Part shown: one piece after another, positions 1 to 8,479 of the stretch
How the letters are laid out: each line of letters begins with the position of its first letter
Numbering within the stretch: the stretch's first letter is position 1
NCBI GenBank assembly: GCA_031287685.1
Contig: JAITSQ010000025.1
Coordinates: 99,956 to 163,955, forward strand
Reading direction: 5' to 3'
DNA: 64,000 nucleotides
Origin: Clostridiales bacterium
GTDB lineage: Bacteria; Bacillota; Clostridia; Lachnospirales; WQUN01
Notes under the pieces: generated by a model
The model's input: only the letters and a program-made list of their open reading frames with translations
Database searches by the model: none
Told to the model about the DNA's origin: nothing
Position numbers and translations under genes: made by a program

Positions 1-768
1 AAAAAAACGGGAATAGACCTGGCGGGAGAGGCTTCCGGCATAATCCACAGCTTAGATAAGGTCGGGCCGGTGGAGCTGGCCACGATGAGCTTCGGCCAGA
101 GTTTTCAGATTACGCCGATACAGCTGCTGAGAGCGGCCTCCGCGACGATAAACGGCGGGCGGCTTATAACGCCGCATTTCGCCAAAGAGCTTAAAAGCCA
201 GGAGGGAGAAACGCTGAAGGTTTTTGACTACGGGCCGGGGGAGGCGGTCATAACCCCGGAAACCTCCGCTACAATGCGGGAAATCCTGGAAAGCGTGGTG
301 AGCAAAGGGACGGGCGGGCGAAGCTACATCCCCGGTTTCAGAATCGGCGGAAAGACCGCCACGAGTGAGAAGCTGCCCCGCCGCAGCGGGAAGTACATAG
401 CCTCGTTTATGGCCTTCGCGCCGGCGGAGGAGCCGCGAGTCATAGCCCTTGTGCTCATAGACGAGCCGAAAGGCGCGTATTACGGCGGTCAGGTGGCGGG
501 TCCGGTTATGAAAGAGCTTCTGGAGAACGCCCTGCCGTATCTCGGCGTGGAGCCGGTGTACAGCGAGGCGGAGCTTGAGGCGCCGGAGGCGCGGCGGACG
601 GAAGTGCCGGACTTGGCCGGCCTGCCCGTCAAGGAAGCCGTTAAAATTTTGAAAGAGGCGGAAATCCCCTGTCAGATAGAGGGCGACGGGGAGTTTGTTG
701 AAAAAATCTTTCCAATGGCGGGAGAAATTCTGAATTTTGGCAACAAAATTGTGGTATATACTAATTAG
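1..768 (+). CDS. spoVD: SpoVD/FtsI-type penicillin-binding protein, C-terminal part (5' truncated by window)
   Basis: The reading frame is open from base 1, so this is the C-terminal end of a class B penicillin-binding protein (peptidoglycan D,D-transpeptidase). Visible are the end of the transpeptidase domain (MSFGQ...ITPIQ, then the third active-site box) and one PASTA domain near the C terminus (VPDLAGLPVKEAVKIL onward). The third box reads GGKTATSE rather than the classical KTGT; from memory this KTAT form is common in clostridial SpoVD-like proteins, so it need not mean inactivity. A single PASTA domain and the position just before murE match the spoVD-murE order of B. subtilis and clostridia. 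SpoVD makes spore cortex; a vegetative PBP2B role cannot be excluded because the N terminus is missing. It lies 52 bases upstream of murE. Confidence 0.9.
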   Translation, partial: KKTGIDLAGEASGIIHSLDKVGPVELATMSFGQSFQITPIQLLRAASATINGGRLITPHFAKELKSQEGETLKVFDYGPGEAVITPETSATMREILESVVSKGTGGRSYIPGFRIGGKTATSEKLPRRSGKYIASFMAFAPAEEPRVIALVLIDEPKGAYYGGQVAGPVMKELLENALPYLGVEPVYSEAELEAPEARRTEVPDLAGLPVKEAVKILKEAEIPCQIEGDGEFVEKIFPMAGEILNFGNKIVVYTN

Positions 769-820
769 AATAATTTTAAGAAAAAGACCTGTATTTATAT
801 TCTGAGGGAGGGCGCGCGGA

Positions 821-2314
821 GTGCCGAAGCTCAAGGAACTGCTTGAAAATGTGGATTATGTTATTGAAAGAAACGGAAATCCCGAGATTTCCGCCGTTTG
901 CGACGACACACGGCGAGTGGCGCCGGGCAGTCTTTTCGTGTGCGTGAAGGGCCTGCGTTTCGACCCGCACGAAAAAATAGCGGAAATAGCCCAAAAGGCC
1001 GCCGCCTTGATTATCGAGAGGGAGGATCTTGATTTAAGCGGCGTGAAAATTCCGGTGGCGCGCGTGGAAAACGCGCGGGAGGCTCTCTCCCTGGCGGCGG
1101 CGGCTTCTTATAAAGCGGCCGGCCGGTTTCCGGACATTCCCGTTATAGGGGTCACGGGAACGAACGGAAAAACCTCGACCACGTATTTTATCGAAAATAT
1201 CTTGAAAGCGGCGGGGCTTAAAGCCGGGGTTATCGGCACCGTGGGCGTGAAACTCGCGGGGGAGGCGCTGGACGTGAAATTCGACACGTCAACCACGCCG
1301 GACACCCTCCCTCTTATGGAAATTTTCGCCGAACTGGGGGAGCGGGGCGCGGACGCCATAGTCATAGAGACCTCGAGCCACGCGCTCGCCCTCCATAAGC
1401 TCCGCGGGCTTCGGTTTAAGGCGGGGGTTTTCACGAATCTGACGCAAGACCATCTGGATTTTCACGGCGATATGGAAAATTATTTCGCGGCGAAGAGAAG
1501 GCTTTTCGCGGACTGCGAATACGCCGTGATAAATATCGACGACGAATACGGGCGGCGGCTTGTGAGGGGGCTCGCGGAGTCCGAGAGTAAAATTCTCACC
1601 TACGGCCTGTCGGAGGCGGCCGACCTTCGCGCGGTTGACCCCGTGTGCGGCTCCGGCGAGGTGGTGTACGACCTTAAGTACATTGAGAGCTTCGCGCGGA
1701 TTAAGGTGCCGGTAGCGGGTAAATTTACAGTCTATAATTCCCTGGCGGCGATAGCGTCGGCCTTCGCGCTGAACATTCCTTTTAAGCACATTGTGGCGGC
1801 TTCAGCGGAAATGCCGCAGGTGGCGGGGCGCGTGGAGAGTATTCCGAATACCCTCGGCGTTAATTTTATTGTGGATTACGCCCATACCCCGGACGCGCTT
1901 GAGAAGCTCCTTGAATCCGCGGCGGACTTTACGGAGGGCAGGGTGATTTCCGTATTCGGCTGCGGCGGGGACAGAGACAGGGGCAAGCGCCCGATAATGG
2001 GGGAAATCGCCGGGCGGCTGTCGGGGTATTGCGTTATAACCTCCGACAACCCGCGCTCAGAGCCGCCGGAGGCTATAATCGGCGAAATAGAGGCGGGGCT
2101 TAAAAAAACCGGCTGTCCGTATGAGAAACAGCCCGACCGCCGCGCGGCTATAGAAACCGCCGTCAGAATGGCCCGGAAAGGCGATACAGTAGTCGTGGCG
2201 GGAAAAGGACACGAAAACTATCAAGAATTTAAGGACAAGACGATACATTTTGACGACGCGGAAGCGATAAGGGAAATACTGAATAATCCGCCAGGGGCGG
2301 ATAAAAAGGGGTGA
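821..2314 (+). CDS. murE: UDP-N-acetylmuramoyl-tripeptide synthetase MurE (meso-DAP type)
   Basis: Cytoplasmic Mur ligase that adds the third peptide residue to UDP-MurNAc-L-Ala-D-Glu using ATP. The 497-residue length is normal. The ATP-binding loop GVTGTNGKTSTT lies around residues 109-120, and the specificity motif DNPR at residues 409-412 is the signature of meso-diaminopimelate-adding enzymes, so the organism should have DAP-type peptidoglycan. The start is GTG at 821, supported by a GAGGGAG ribosome binding site 10 bases upstream; no better ATG is available. It is second in the cell-wall operon and is followed after 4 bases by murF. Confidence 0.97.
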   Translation: MPKLKELLENVDYVIERNGNPEISAVCDDTRRVAPGSLFVCVKGLRFDPHEKIAEIAQKAAALIIEREDLDLSGVKIPVARVENAREALSLAAAASYKAAGRFPDIPVIGVTGTNGKTSTTYFIENILKAAGLKAGVIGTVGVKLAGEALDVKFDTSTTPDTLPLMEIFAELGERGADAIVIETSSHALALHKLRGLRFKAGVFTNLTQDHLDFHGDMENYFAAKRRLFADCEYAVINIDDEYGRRLVRGLAESESKILTYGLSEAADLRAVDPVCGSGEVVYDLKYIESFARIKVPVAGKFTVYNSLAAIASAFALNIPFKHIVAASAEMPQVAGRVESIPNTLGVNFIVDYAHTPDALEKLLESAADFTEGRVISVFGCGGDRDRGKRPIMGEIAGRLSGYCVITSDNPRSEPPEAIIGEIEAGLKKTGCPYEKQPDRRAAIETAVRMARKGDTVVVAGKGHENYQEFKDKTIHFDDAEAIREILNNPPGADKKG

Positions 2315-2318
2315 TAAA

Positions 2319-3680
2319 ATGGAGCCTTTAAGCGTTGCGAAAATCAAAGAGGCGACCGGAGGCGTCACGAAGTTCAAAAAATTCGACAAAATGACCGTGG
2401 CCTCCGCCGAGACGGACACACGGTCGGAGGACTTGCGGGGCGGACTGTTTATCGCCCTTCGCGGGCCGAATTTTGACGGGCACGACTTTATAGACGTGGC
2501 CCTCGACAAGGGGGCCGCCTGCGTCCTCTCCGAGCGGGAGAAAGACTTAGAGCGCGACGCGCCCGTAGTTTTCGTCAAGTCGTCTTGTCAGGCGCTCAAA
2601 GACCTGGCGAAGTATTACCGCTCAAATTTCAACATACCCATAGCGGCGGTGACGGGGAGCACGGGCAAGACCACGGTAAAAGACCTCGTCGCTTCCGTGC
2701 TTTCAACGAAATACCATACTTTTAAGACGGAGGGCAATTTCAACAACGAAATAGGCCTGCCGCTGTCCGTCCTGCGAATGGACAAAACCTGCCAGGCCGC
2801 CGTGTTTGAAATGGGTATGAACCACTTTGGGGAAATCCATAACCTGGCGGAAATCCTCCGGCCGGACATATGCGTCATAACGAATATAGGCGACGCCCAC
2901 ATAGAATTTTTGGGCAGCAGGGAGGGCATACTCAAAGCGAAACTCGAAATCCTTGACTTCCGCACGCCCAGGACGCAAATAATCCTGAACGGAGACGACC
3001 CGCTTCTGGCCGGGCTTCGCGGACAGTATCCCCATATGAAATATTACGGGTTAGGGGAGGGGAATTATTTCACGGCGGAGCAGCTTCAGGAGAGGGGGCT
3101 GTCCGGCGTGTCCTGCGCGATACGCTACGACAACGCGCGGTTTTTCGTCAAAATACCGCTTCCGGGGCGGCATATGGCCCTTAACGCGCTGGCCGCCGCC
3201 GCTGTGGGGCATTTGCTTAACGTCAGCCCCTCGTCGGTAAAAAACGGCATAGAAAATTTCAGGCCGAGCAAAAACCGTATGAACATAAAGACACGCGGAG
3301 GCATAACCGTAATAAACGACGCCTACAACGCCAGCCCCGCCTCCGTGACGGCGGCTATAGACGTAATGTCGGGGCTTAAAAACCGTAAGGTGTGCGTCCT
3401 GGGCGACATGCTGGAGCTTGGCGATAAAGCGCCGGAGTTTCACCGCCAGGTGGGGGAATACGCGGTGAAAAACGGGATGGACTTTATAGTGTGCGTCGGC
3501 GAGCTTGCCGAATATATATACAAGGGCGCGGAGAGCGCCGCGGCGGGCCGGGCGCGGTATTTCCCCACGGTTGAGGAGCTCCTGCCCGAAATGGGCGGGA
3601 TAGCGCGAGAAGGGGACACGGTGCTCATAAAGGCTTCCCGCGCTATGCGGCTTGAAAAAATCGCGGAGGTATTGTCTTGA
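2319..3680 (+). CDS. murF: UDP-N-acetylmuramoyl-tripeptide--D-alanyl-D-alanine ligase MurF
   Basis: Mur ligase that attaches D-Ala-D-Ala to the UDP-MurNAc tripeptide, completing the soluble pentapeptide precursor. The 453-residue protein has the three-domain Mur ligase layout with the P-loop AVTGSTGKTTVKD near residue 110, the EMGMNHFGEI segment and the NDAYNASPASV motif in the C-terminal half. ATG start four bases after the murE stop. Its stop codon TGA overlaps the TTG start of mraY, implying translational coupling. Confidence 0.97.
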   Translation: MEPLSVAKIKEATGGVTKFKKFDKMTVASAETDTRSEDLRGGLFIALRGPNFDGHDFIDVALDKGAACVLSEREKDLERDAPVVFVKSSCQALKDLAKYYRSNFNIPIAAVTGSTGKTTVKDLVASVLSTKYHTFKTEGNFNNEIGLPLSVLRMDKTCQAAVFEMGMNHFGEIHNLAEILRPDICVITNIGDAHIEFLGSREGILKAKLEILDFRTPRTQIILNGDDPLLAGLRGQYPHMKYYGLGEGNYFTAEQLQERGLSGVSCAIRYDNARFFVKIPLPGRHMALNALAAAAVGHLLNVSPSSVKNGIENFRPSKNRMNIKTRGGITVINDAYNASPASVTAAIDVMSGLKNRKVCVLGDMLELGDKAPEFHRQVGEYAVKNGMDFIVCVGELAEYIYKGAESAAAGRARYFPTVEELLPEMGGIAREGDTVLIKASRAMRLEKIAEVLS

Positions 3681-4651
3681 ACCTTAACTTTAACATTACG
3701 ATATACGCGGCGCTTATAGCCTTTGCCGTGTGTATGGCGCTCTGCCCGGCGCTCATACCGTATCTGACGCGGCTTAAATTCGGCCAGAACGTCCGGGAGG
3801 ACGGCCCGCAAAGCCACCTTAAAAAGGCGGGCACGCCCACCATGGGCGGGATTGTGATAGTCATAGCTTTCCTGGCGGGGGGCGCGTTTTTCGCGCTTGG
3901 GGACGGCGACGCGGGGGCGGTTATGCTCACGACGGGGCTTTTCGGCGTGGTGGGTTTTCTTGACGACTACATAAAAATAGTTAAAAAGCGTTCGATGGGG
4001 CTTTCGAGCGGACAGAAAATAATCGCCCAGATTGTCGTGACGACGATTTTCGCGTTATGCGTTCCGCGAAGCGGGGTTTTAATCCCTTTTTCAGGAAAAA
4101 CCGTTCATTTGGGCTGGCTGTCCCTGCCCTTGCTTTACTTTGTGATGATTGGCGGGGTCAACGCCGTCAACCTGACGGACGGGCTGGACGGCTTAAACGC
4201 CGGCGTGACCCTGCTCGTTTCCGTGTTTTTCGCCTTCGCGGCGTATCTTTCGCAAAAAAGCGGCGTGATGGCGCTCTGCGGCGCGGCGGCGGGTTCTCTT
4301 CTGGCGTTTTTGTTCTTTAACTCTTATCCGGCGCGGGTCTTTATGGGCGACACGGGTTCCCTCGCGCTCGGCGGCTTCGTCACTTCGACCGCGCTGATTC
4401 TGAGGTATCCGCTTTTTCTGGCGCTCGTGGGCATAATTTATGTGCTTGAGGCCCTTTCGGTGATGATTCAAGTGAGCTACTTCAAAGCGACGGGCGGCAA
4501 GAGGTTTTTCAAAATGGCCCCGCTGCACCACCATTTTGAGCTTCTGGGTTATACGGAGACAAAGGTTGTGTCTATGTTTTACATTGTCACGGCGATTGCG
4601 GCGCTAATCGGCTTTCTGGGCCTTAACGCCTGTTTCGCGGGGGGGAGATGA
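3677..4651 (+). CDS. mraY: phospho-N-acetylmuramoyl-pentapeptide transferase MraY
   Basis: Polytopic membrane enzyme that transfers phospho-MurNAc-pentapeptide to undecaprenyl phosphate, giving lipid I. The 324-residue protein has the family signatures FLDDYIK, NLTDGLDGLN, FMGDTGSLALGG and MAPLHHHFEL, with about ten hydrophobic segments. The start is TTG at 3677, chosen because GCGGAGGT ends six bases upstream and because it overlaps the murF stop by two bases. The next gene, murD, overlaps its stop as ATGA. Confidence 0.97.
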   Translation: MNLNFNITIYAALIAFAVCMALCPALIPYLTRLKFGQNVREDGPQSHLKKAGTPTMGGIVIVIAFLAGGAFFALGDGDAGAVMLTTGLFGVVGFLDDYIKIVKKRSMGLSSGQKIIAQIVVTTIFALCVPRSGVLIPFSGKTVHLGWLSLPLLYFVMIGGVNAVNLTDGLDGLNAGVTLLVSVFFAFAAYLSQKSGVMALCGAAAGSLLAFLFFNSYPARVFMGDTGSLALGGFVTSTALILRYPLFLALVGIIYVLEALSVMIQVSYFKATGGKRFFKMAPLHHHFELLGYTETKVVSMFYIVTAIAALIGFLGLNACFAGGR

Positions 4652-6012
4652 GCTGTATGGATATAAAAGGGAAAAAAATCTGCGTTTGCGGAATGGCCAG
4701 AAGCGGCATGGCGGCGGCGGAACTCGCGGCGCGGCGCGGCGCGGCGGTCACGATAACCGACCTTAAACCGGAGGATAAATTAAGCGGCGAAGTAAAGAGG
4801 CTTGAGGCGGCGGGAATCAAAGCCCTGTGCGGGAAAAACCCGGAAAACAGCCTTCTCGACCAGACCGATATTTTAATAATAAGCCCCGGCATACGGCTTG
4901 ACCTGCCTTTTGTGGAACACGCCCGAAAGGCCGGCGCGCTGATTCTGCCGGAAATTGAGTTCGGCTGGCGGTTTTGCCGCTGTCACAGCCTGGCCGTCAC
5001 CGGCACGAACGGAAAAACCACCACAGCGAGCCTTTTGGCGGAAATAATGAAACTTCGGCACCCCGCGTCGGCCGCGCTCGGTAATATAGGCGAGCCGCTG
5101 TGCGCGCGCGCGGAGGCCCTCCCGGAGGAGGCCTGGGCGGTTCTTGAGACGTCGAGCTTTCAGCTTGAGGCGATTGTTGATTTTAAGCCGGAAATAGCGG
5201 CGCTGACCCAAATAACCCCCGACCACCTCGACCGGCACAAAACAATGGAAAACTACGCGGCGGCCAAGGCGCGGATATTTGAAAATCAGGACGCGGACGG
5301 GTTTCTCATACTTAATTACGACGACGAGTCCTGCCGGGAAATGTCAAGAGCCGCGAGGGGGCGCGTCATATATTTTTCGCGCCGGGAGGAACGGGAGGTC
5401 AGCCTGAAAGACGGTATGCTCCTGCTTAACCTTGACGGATTGAGGGAGAGCGTCTGTCATAGGGACGAGCTGCGGATTCTGGGCGACCATAATTTAGAGA
5501 ACGCTATGTGCGCGATAGCCTGCGCGGCGGCGGCGGGCGTGCCGCTGGACGATATAAGGAAAGCCGTGACGGGCTTTGCGGGAGTGCCTCACAGGATAGA
5601 GTTCGCGGGGGAGGTTCGCGGGGTGCGGTGCTATAACGACTCCAAGGCCACGAACAGCGACTCGGCCATTAAGGGCCTGCTGGCAATGCGCGGGCCGACG
5701 GTGCTAATCGGCGGCGGCTACGATAAGAGCGCCGATTTTTCCGAATGGGCGGCGCTTTTCGCCGGGCGCGTCCGAAAGCTGATTCTCATAGGGGAAACGG
5801 CCGAAAAAATAGCCGAAACCTGCAGGGCTTACGGCTTTACGGATATAGAGAAGGCCAACTCGCTTAAAGACGCGGTGACGGTTGGCTTCGAGCACGCCTC
5901 GCCGGGGGATAACCTCCTGCTTTCGCCGGCCTGCGCCAGTTGGGATATGTTTGACAATTACGAACAGCGCGGGGATTTATTCAAGGAGTTTGTGGGGGAG
6001 ATGCGCAAATGA
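4648..6012 (+). CDS. murD: UDP-N-acetylmuramoylalanine--D-glutamate ligase MurD
   Basis: Cytoplasmic Mur ligase that adds D-glutamate to UDP-MurNAc-L-Ala. The 454-residue protein shows an N-terminal Rossmann-like UDP-binding domain (KKICVCGMARSGMA), the ATP loop VTGTNGKTTTASLLAE near residues 116-131, and the YNDSKATN motif of the C-terminal domain. ATG at 4648 overlaps the mraY stop (ATGA); a second in-frame ATG at 4657 is possible. The gene overlaps ftsW the same way at its 3' end. Confidence 0.96.
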   Translation: MSCMDIKGKKICVCGMARSGMAAAELAARRGAAVTITDLKPEDKLSGEVKRLEAAGIKALCGKNPENSLLDQTDILIISPGIRLDLPFVEHARKAGALILPEIEFGWRFCRCHSLAVTGTNGKTTTASLLAEIMKLRHPASAALGNIGEPLCARAEALPEEAWAVLETSSFQLEAIVDFKPEIAALTQITPDHLDRHKTMENYAAAKARIFENQDADGFLILNYDDESCREMSRAARGRVIYFSRREEREVSLKDGMLLLNLDGLRESVCHRDELRILGDHNLENAMCAIACAAAAGVPLDDIRKAVTGFAGVPHRIEFAGEVRGVRCYNDSKATNSDSAIKGLLAMRGPTVLIGGGYDKSADFSEWAALFAGRVRKLILIGETAEKIAETCRAYGFTDIEKANSLKDAVTVGFEHASPGDNLLLSPACASWDMFDNYEQRGDLFKEFVGEMRK

Positions 6013-7166
6013 GCAATTTTTATTTGGAGAACAGCGCGCGGAGGCAGCGCGGCCAGCGGGACGAGCAGGCGCGCCCGACGATAACCATAAAAGTGGGCAA
6101 CGCCGATTACGTCGTGGCGGTCGTGGTGACGCTTCTGGTGATAATCGGCGTAATAATGGTGTTCAGCGCGAGCTACTACAACGCGACGACGCGGCTTGGC
6201 CAGGACGCGACGTATTTCCTGAAAAAGCAGGCTTCCATCGCCGCGCTCGGCTTCGTCGGTATGTATTTTTTGGCGAAATTTCCGTATAAACTGCTGAAAC
6301 TGCTAGCGGCGCCTCTTTACGCGGCAGGCTGTGCGCTGATGTTGCTCGTGCAGTTTATCGGGGTCGAGGTCAACGGCGCCAAGCGGTGGTTCAAAGTGCC
6401 GATAATCGGTCAGTTTCAGCCCTCCGAGGTTATGAAAATAGGCTTAATCCTGCTGGCGGCGCTTGTGGCTTCGCGGCGGCCGCTCAAAACTTGGGGAGAG
6501 CATATAAAATTCGGGTTTCTCGTGCTTGTGCCGGTGGCGCTTATTGGCGTGGGCAATATGAGCACCGCCATAGTGGCGGCGCTCATCGGCTTCGGGATAA
6601 TGTTCATAGCCAGCCCATACATATTGCGGTTTGTGGTGGCGGGGGTTCTGGGGGCTTCGGGCGCGGCGCTGATACTCGTTTCGGGCTGGCGCAACGAGCG
6701 CGTGCTGGCTTGGTTGCATCCGGAGGATTACGCCACGGGCAAGGGCTGGCAGGTCCTGCAGTCTCTTTACGCCATAGGCACGGGCGGCTTTTTCGGCCTG
6801 GGCCTTGGGCAAAGCCGACAGAAGATGGGCTTCGTGCCGGAGGCGCACAACGACATCATATTCTCCATAATCTGCGAGGAGCTTGGCTTTATGGGCGCGG
6901 CGCTTCTGCTGCTGCTGTTTATAATACTCATATGGCGCGGGCTGAAAATCGCGATGAACGCCGTTGACCTGTTCGCCTCTCTCGTGGCTTCGGGAATCGT
7001 CATAATGATAGGCTCGCAGGTGGTGTTCAACATCGCGGTGGTGACGAACACTATGCCGAATACGGGCGTGCCCCTGCCGTTTATAAGCTACGGCGGCACC
7101 TCGCTCGCGGTTACAATGCTTAGCGTCGGGATATTGCTGAACATATCAAGGTTTTCGAGGGAATAA
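6009..7166 (+). CDS. ftsW: SEDS-family peptidoglycan glycosyltransferase FtsW/SpoVE
   Basis: Integral membrane SEDS protein that polymerises lipid II glycan strands with a partner class B PBP, plausibly the SpoVD-like protein at the window start. The 385-residue protein has a roughly 35-residue cytoplasmic N-terminal tail, about ten membrane segments, a VNGAKRW loop and the C-terminal NTGVPLPFISYGG signature. In B. subtilis the gene after murD is spoVE, so FtsW and SpoVE cannot be separated here. It is the last gene of the operon: a strong terminator begins at its stop codon and murG, murB, ftsQ and ftsZ do not follow, unlike most dcw clusters. Confidence 0.94.
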   Translation: MSNFYLENSARRQRGQRDEQARPTITIKVGNADYVVAVVVTLLVIIGVIMVFSASYYNATTRLGQDATYFLKKQASIAALGFVGMYFLAKFPYKLLKLLAAPLYAAGCALMLLVQFIGVEVNGAKRWFKVPIIGQFQPSEVMKIGLILLAALVASRRPLKTWGEHIKFGFLVLVPVALIGVGNMSTAIVAALIGFGIMFIASPYILRFVVAGVLGASGAALILVSGWRNERVLAWLHPEDYATGKGWQVLQSLYAIGTGGFFGLGLGQSRQKMGFVPEAHNDIIFSIICEELGFMGAALLLLLFIILIWRGLKIAMNAVDLFASLVASGIVIMIGSQVVFNIAVVTNTMPNTGVPLPFISYGGTSLAVTMLSVGILLNISRFSRE

Positions 7167-7201
7167 AAAAACCGCTGAACTTTTCGTTCAGCGGTTTTTT
7201 T
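7165..7201. terminator. bidirectional intrinsic terminator between ftsW and a pilin gene
   Basis: A 16-base A-rich/GC arm (AAAAAAACCGCTGAAC, 7165-7180) is perfectly complementary to 7186-7201 around a TTTTC loop. It has a T tract on both strands, so it can end the cell-wall operon on the plus strand and the pilin transcript on the minus strand. The pilin stop codon lies at its right edge. Confidence 0.93.
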
Positions 7202-7583
7202 ACGGGGTGATCCCGTCGGGATATTGAACCTGGCCGGACTCCGAGTCGTACAACCCGTGATACGAACAGTAGGGGATTTCGCCAACGAAAGTATACCCGC
7301 CGACCCCGCTGGGGCATTTCGGGATATGATCCAGCAGACCTTTGTCAACGAGCGCCTGCAAAACCTCGTCGCCGTCGCTGAAGTCAAAATCATCTCCGTA
7401 GGAAAGCTGGTAAAGATGAATCGATGAAATGACGGTGCGCATATTCGCGGCGCAGGTGCGCGTCCGGGCGGTTTTTTGATAATTAAGAAAACCGGGAATC
7501 GCAATCATGGCGAGGATTCCCAAAAGTATCATAACGACGATAAGCTCCACAAGAGTAAAGCCCCGCCGGCTGAGTTTTCGCAT
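7200..7583 (-). CDS. type IV prepilin-like protein (ComGC/GspG-like)
   Basis: A 127-residue protein with a class III signal peptide: a short basic leader, then RRGFTLVELIVVMILLGILAM, with the predicted prepilin peptidase cut between Gly8 and Phe9, Glu at mature position 5, and a hydrophobic N-terminal helix. The globular part has a cysteine (TCAANMRT) just after the helix and further cysteines (KCPSG, YCSYHG). Such proteins form type IV pili, pseudopili or DNA-uptake fibres after assembly by PilB/PilC/PilD-like proteins, none of which is encoded here. It is a paralogue of the gene at 7850-8236. ATG preceded by AAGGGGG. Which fibre it belongs to is unknown. Confidence 0.88.
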   Translation of the reverse strand: MRKLSRRGFTLVELIVVMILLGILAMIAIPGFLNYQKTARTRTCAANMRTVISSIHLYQLSYGDDFDFSDGDEVLQALVDKGLLDHIPKCPSGVGGYTFVGEIPYCSYHGLYDSESGQVQYPDGITP

Positions 7584-7603
7584 ACGCCTGCCCCCTTATG
7601 TAT

Positions 7604-7777
7604 TTATTTTTCCTCAATTTCCTTAATATATTGAGCGACCTTTTGCTCTACAGCCGAAATATCGTCGTCCGAACACATAGCGCTTATCGCTATTATCGCC
7701 GAATTAAGCGACTTGGCTGTTTTAAGCTGAAATAATATGGACCTTAAAATGGCAGTCGTTTCCAGAGCTATTCCCAC
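7604..7777 (-). CDS. possible small protein of 57 residues between two pilin genes
   Basis: An open frame with natural-looking amino-acid content runs between the two prepilin genes in the same direction. With a GTG start at 7777 it encodes 57 residues: an amphipathic or hydrophobic N-terminal part (ALETTAILRSILFQLKTAKS) and a charged C-terminal helix (VEQKVAQYIKEIEEK). There is no ATG and only a weak AAGG upstream. The frame stays open further upstream through the terminator hairpin of the pilin gene, so it could also be the tail of a decayed gene. I do not recognise it. Confidence 0.3.
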   Translation of the reverse strand: MGIALETTAILRSILFQLKTAKSLNSAIIAISAMCSDDDISAVEQKVAQYIKEIEEK

Positions 7778-7799
7778 ACCGCCTTGTTTTGTTTTACCA

Positions 7800-7828
7800 A
7801 AGAACCCCGCCCAGCCGGACGGGGTTCT
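7800..7828 (-). terminator. hairpin after the second prepilin gene
   Basis: Minus-strand AGAACCCCGTCC pairs with GGGCGGGGTTCT around a short loop just downstream of the pilin stop codon at 7850. The following T run is short (TTCTTTGG), so termination may be partial and leave some read-through into the downstream pilin gene. Confidence 0.6.
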
Positions 7829-7849
7829 GAATAAACTGTTTAGCTTAAA

Positions 7850-8236
7850 TTAGCTGACGGTTACGTTGGTAATGCCGGCATCCGTCAACGCGCTAGTAAC
7901 CGCGGTCTGGTGGTCAGCGTCGCCGCCAGTATGCGTTACCTTGCCGCCAGCAATGTCGTAGGTGGCGCCAGCCGGGCACTTCGGCGTGTTCTCAAGGAAA
8001 CCGCTGCCGCCGTTTACAAGAGCCGCAAGGTCGGCGGGGTCGTGGCCCGACGAAGCGTAGTAAACGGACATTGCCGACTTGATGGTGCGGATATTGCCTA
8101 CGCAGGTCTTAACCGTGGCGGTCTTGCGGTATTCCGTCACTCGCGGGATTACGAGCATTGCGAGGATACCGAGGATAACGATAACTACAACAAGCTCGAT
8201 GAGTGTGAAGCCTTTCTTGCTCTGAAGTTTGTTCAT
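7850..8236 (-). CDS. type IV prepilin-like protein (ComGC/GspG-like)
   Basis: A 128-residue prepilin with leader MNKLQSKKG, predicted cleavage between Gly9 and Phe10, then FTLIELVVVIVILGILAMLVIP and the helix continuation EYRKTATVKTCVGNIRT. It shares with the downstream pilin the C..N.RT segment and a KCP motif in the C-terminal half, so the two are tandem paralogues; conserved cysteines may form a disulfide loop as in other Gram-positive pseudopilins. It has a strong ribosome binding site (AGGGGGAAG) and a near-consensus promoter with an A/T-rich upstream region, suggesting high expression, as expected of a major fibre subunit. No pilus assembly genes are near. Confidence 0.9.
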   Translation of the reverse strand: MNKLQSKKGFTLIELVVVIVILGILAMLVIPRVTEYRKTATVKTCVGNIRTIKSAMSVYYASSGHDPADLAALVNGGSGFLENTPKCPAGATYDIAGGKVTHTGGDADHQTAVTSALTDAGITNVTVS

Positions 8237-8295
8237 AAAACTTCCCCCTTTAGGATTAGTTGTGGGAGGTTTGCTCCCTGTTCTGTTATGAATAT

Positions 8296-8324
8296 ATTGT
8301 AACTCACCTGAAATGGTTTGTCAA
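8296..8324 (-). promoter_or_regulatory. sigma-A-type promoter of the major prepilin gene
   Basis: On the minus strand TTGACA (8324-8319), a 17-base spacer and TACAAT (8301-8296). Upstream, 8325-8370 is a run of A and T tracts resembling an UP element. The 5' leader holds a small GGGAG/CTCCC hairpin at 8264-8278 shortly before the ribosome binding site. Confidence 0.88.
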
Positions 8325-8432
8325 GTACTTTCTTAAAATTTTCTTAAGTTTTTTTGAAAATTTTTTGAAAACGGCCGGATTTTGGCGGTTTTTCGGGGCT
8401 GTTTTGTAATCCGCTTGAAGCCGTTTTGAGTA

Positions 8433-8461
8433 TTGACAAGCCCCCGCCCCGGTGTTATAAT
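8433..8461 (+). promoter_or_regulatory. sigma-A-type promoter of tRNA-Lys
   Basis: TTGACA (8433-8438), 17-base spacer, TATAAT (8456-8461): a perfect consensus promoter 19 bases before the mature tRNA 5' end. Confidence 0.93.
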
Positions 8462-8479
8462 ATATTCTAAGTATTGCGT

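Noticed and set aside
340..375. SpoVD/FtsI-like gene as an inactive transpeptidase because the box reads KTAT instead of KTGT
   Set aside because: The rest of the domain is well preserved and KTA variants occur in clostridial SpoVD-like proteins, so inactivity is not supported.
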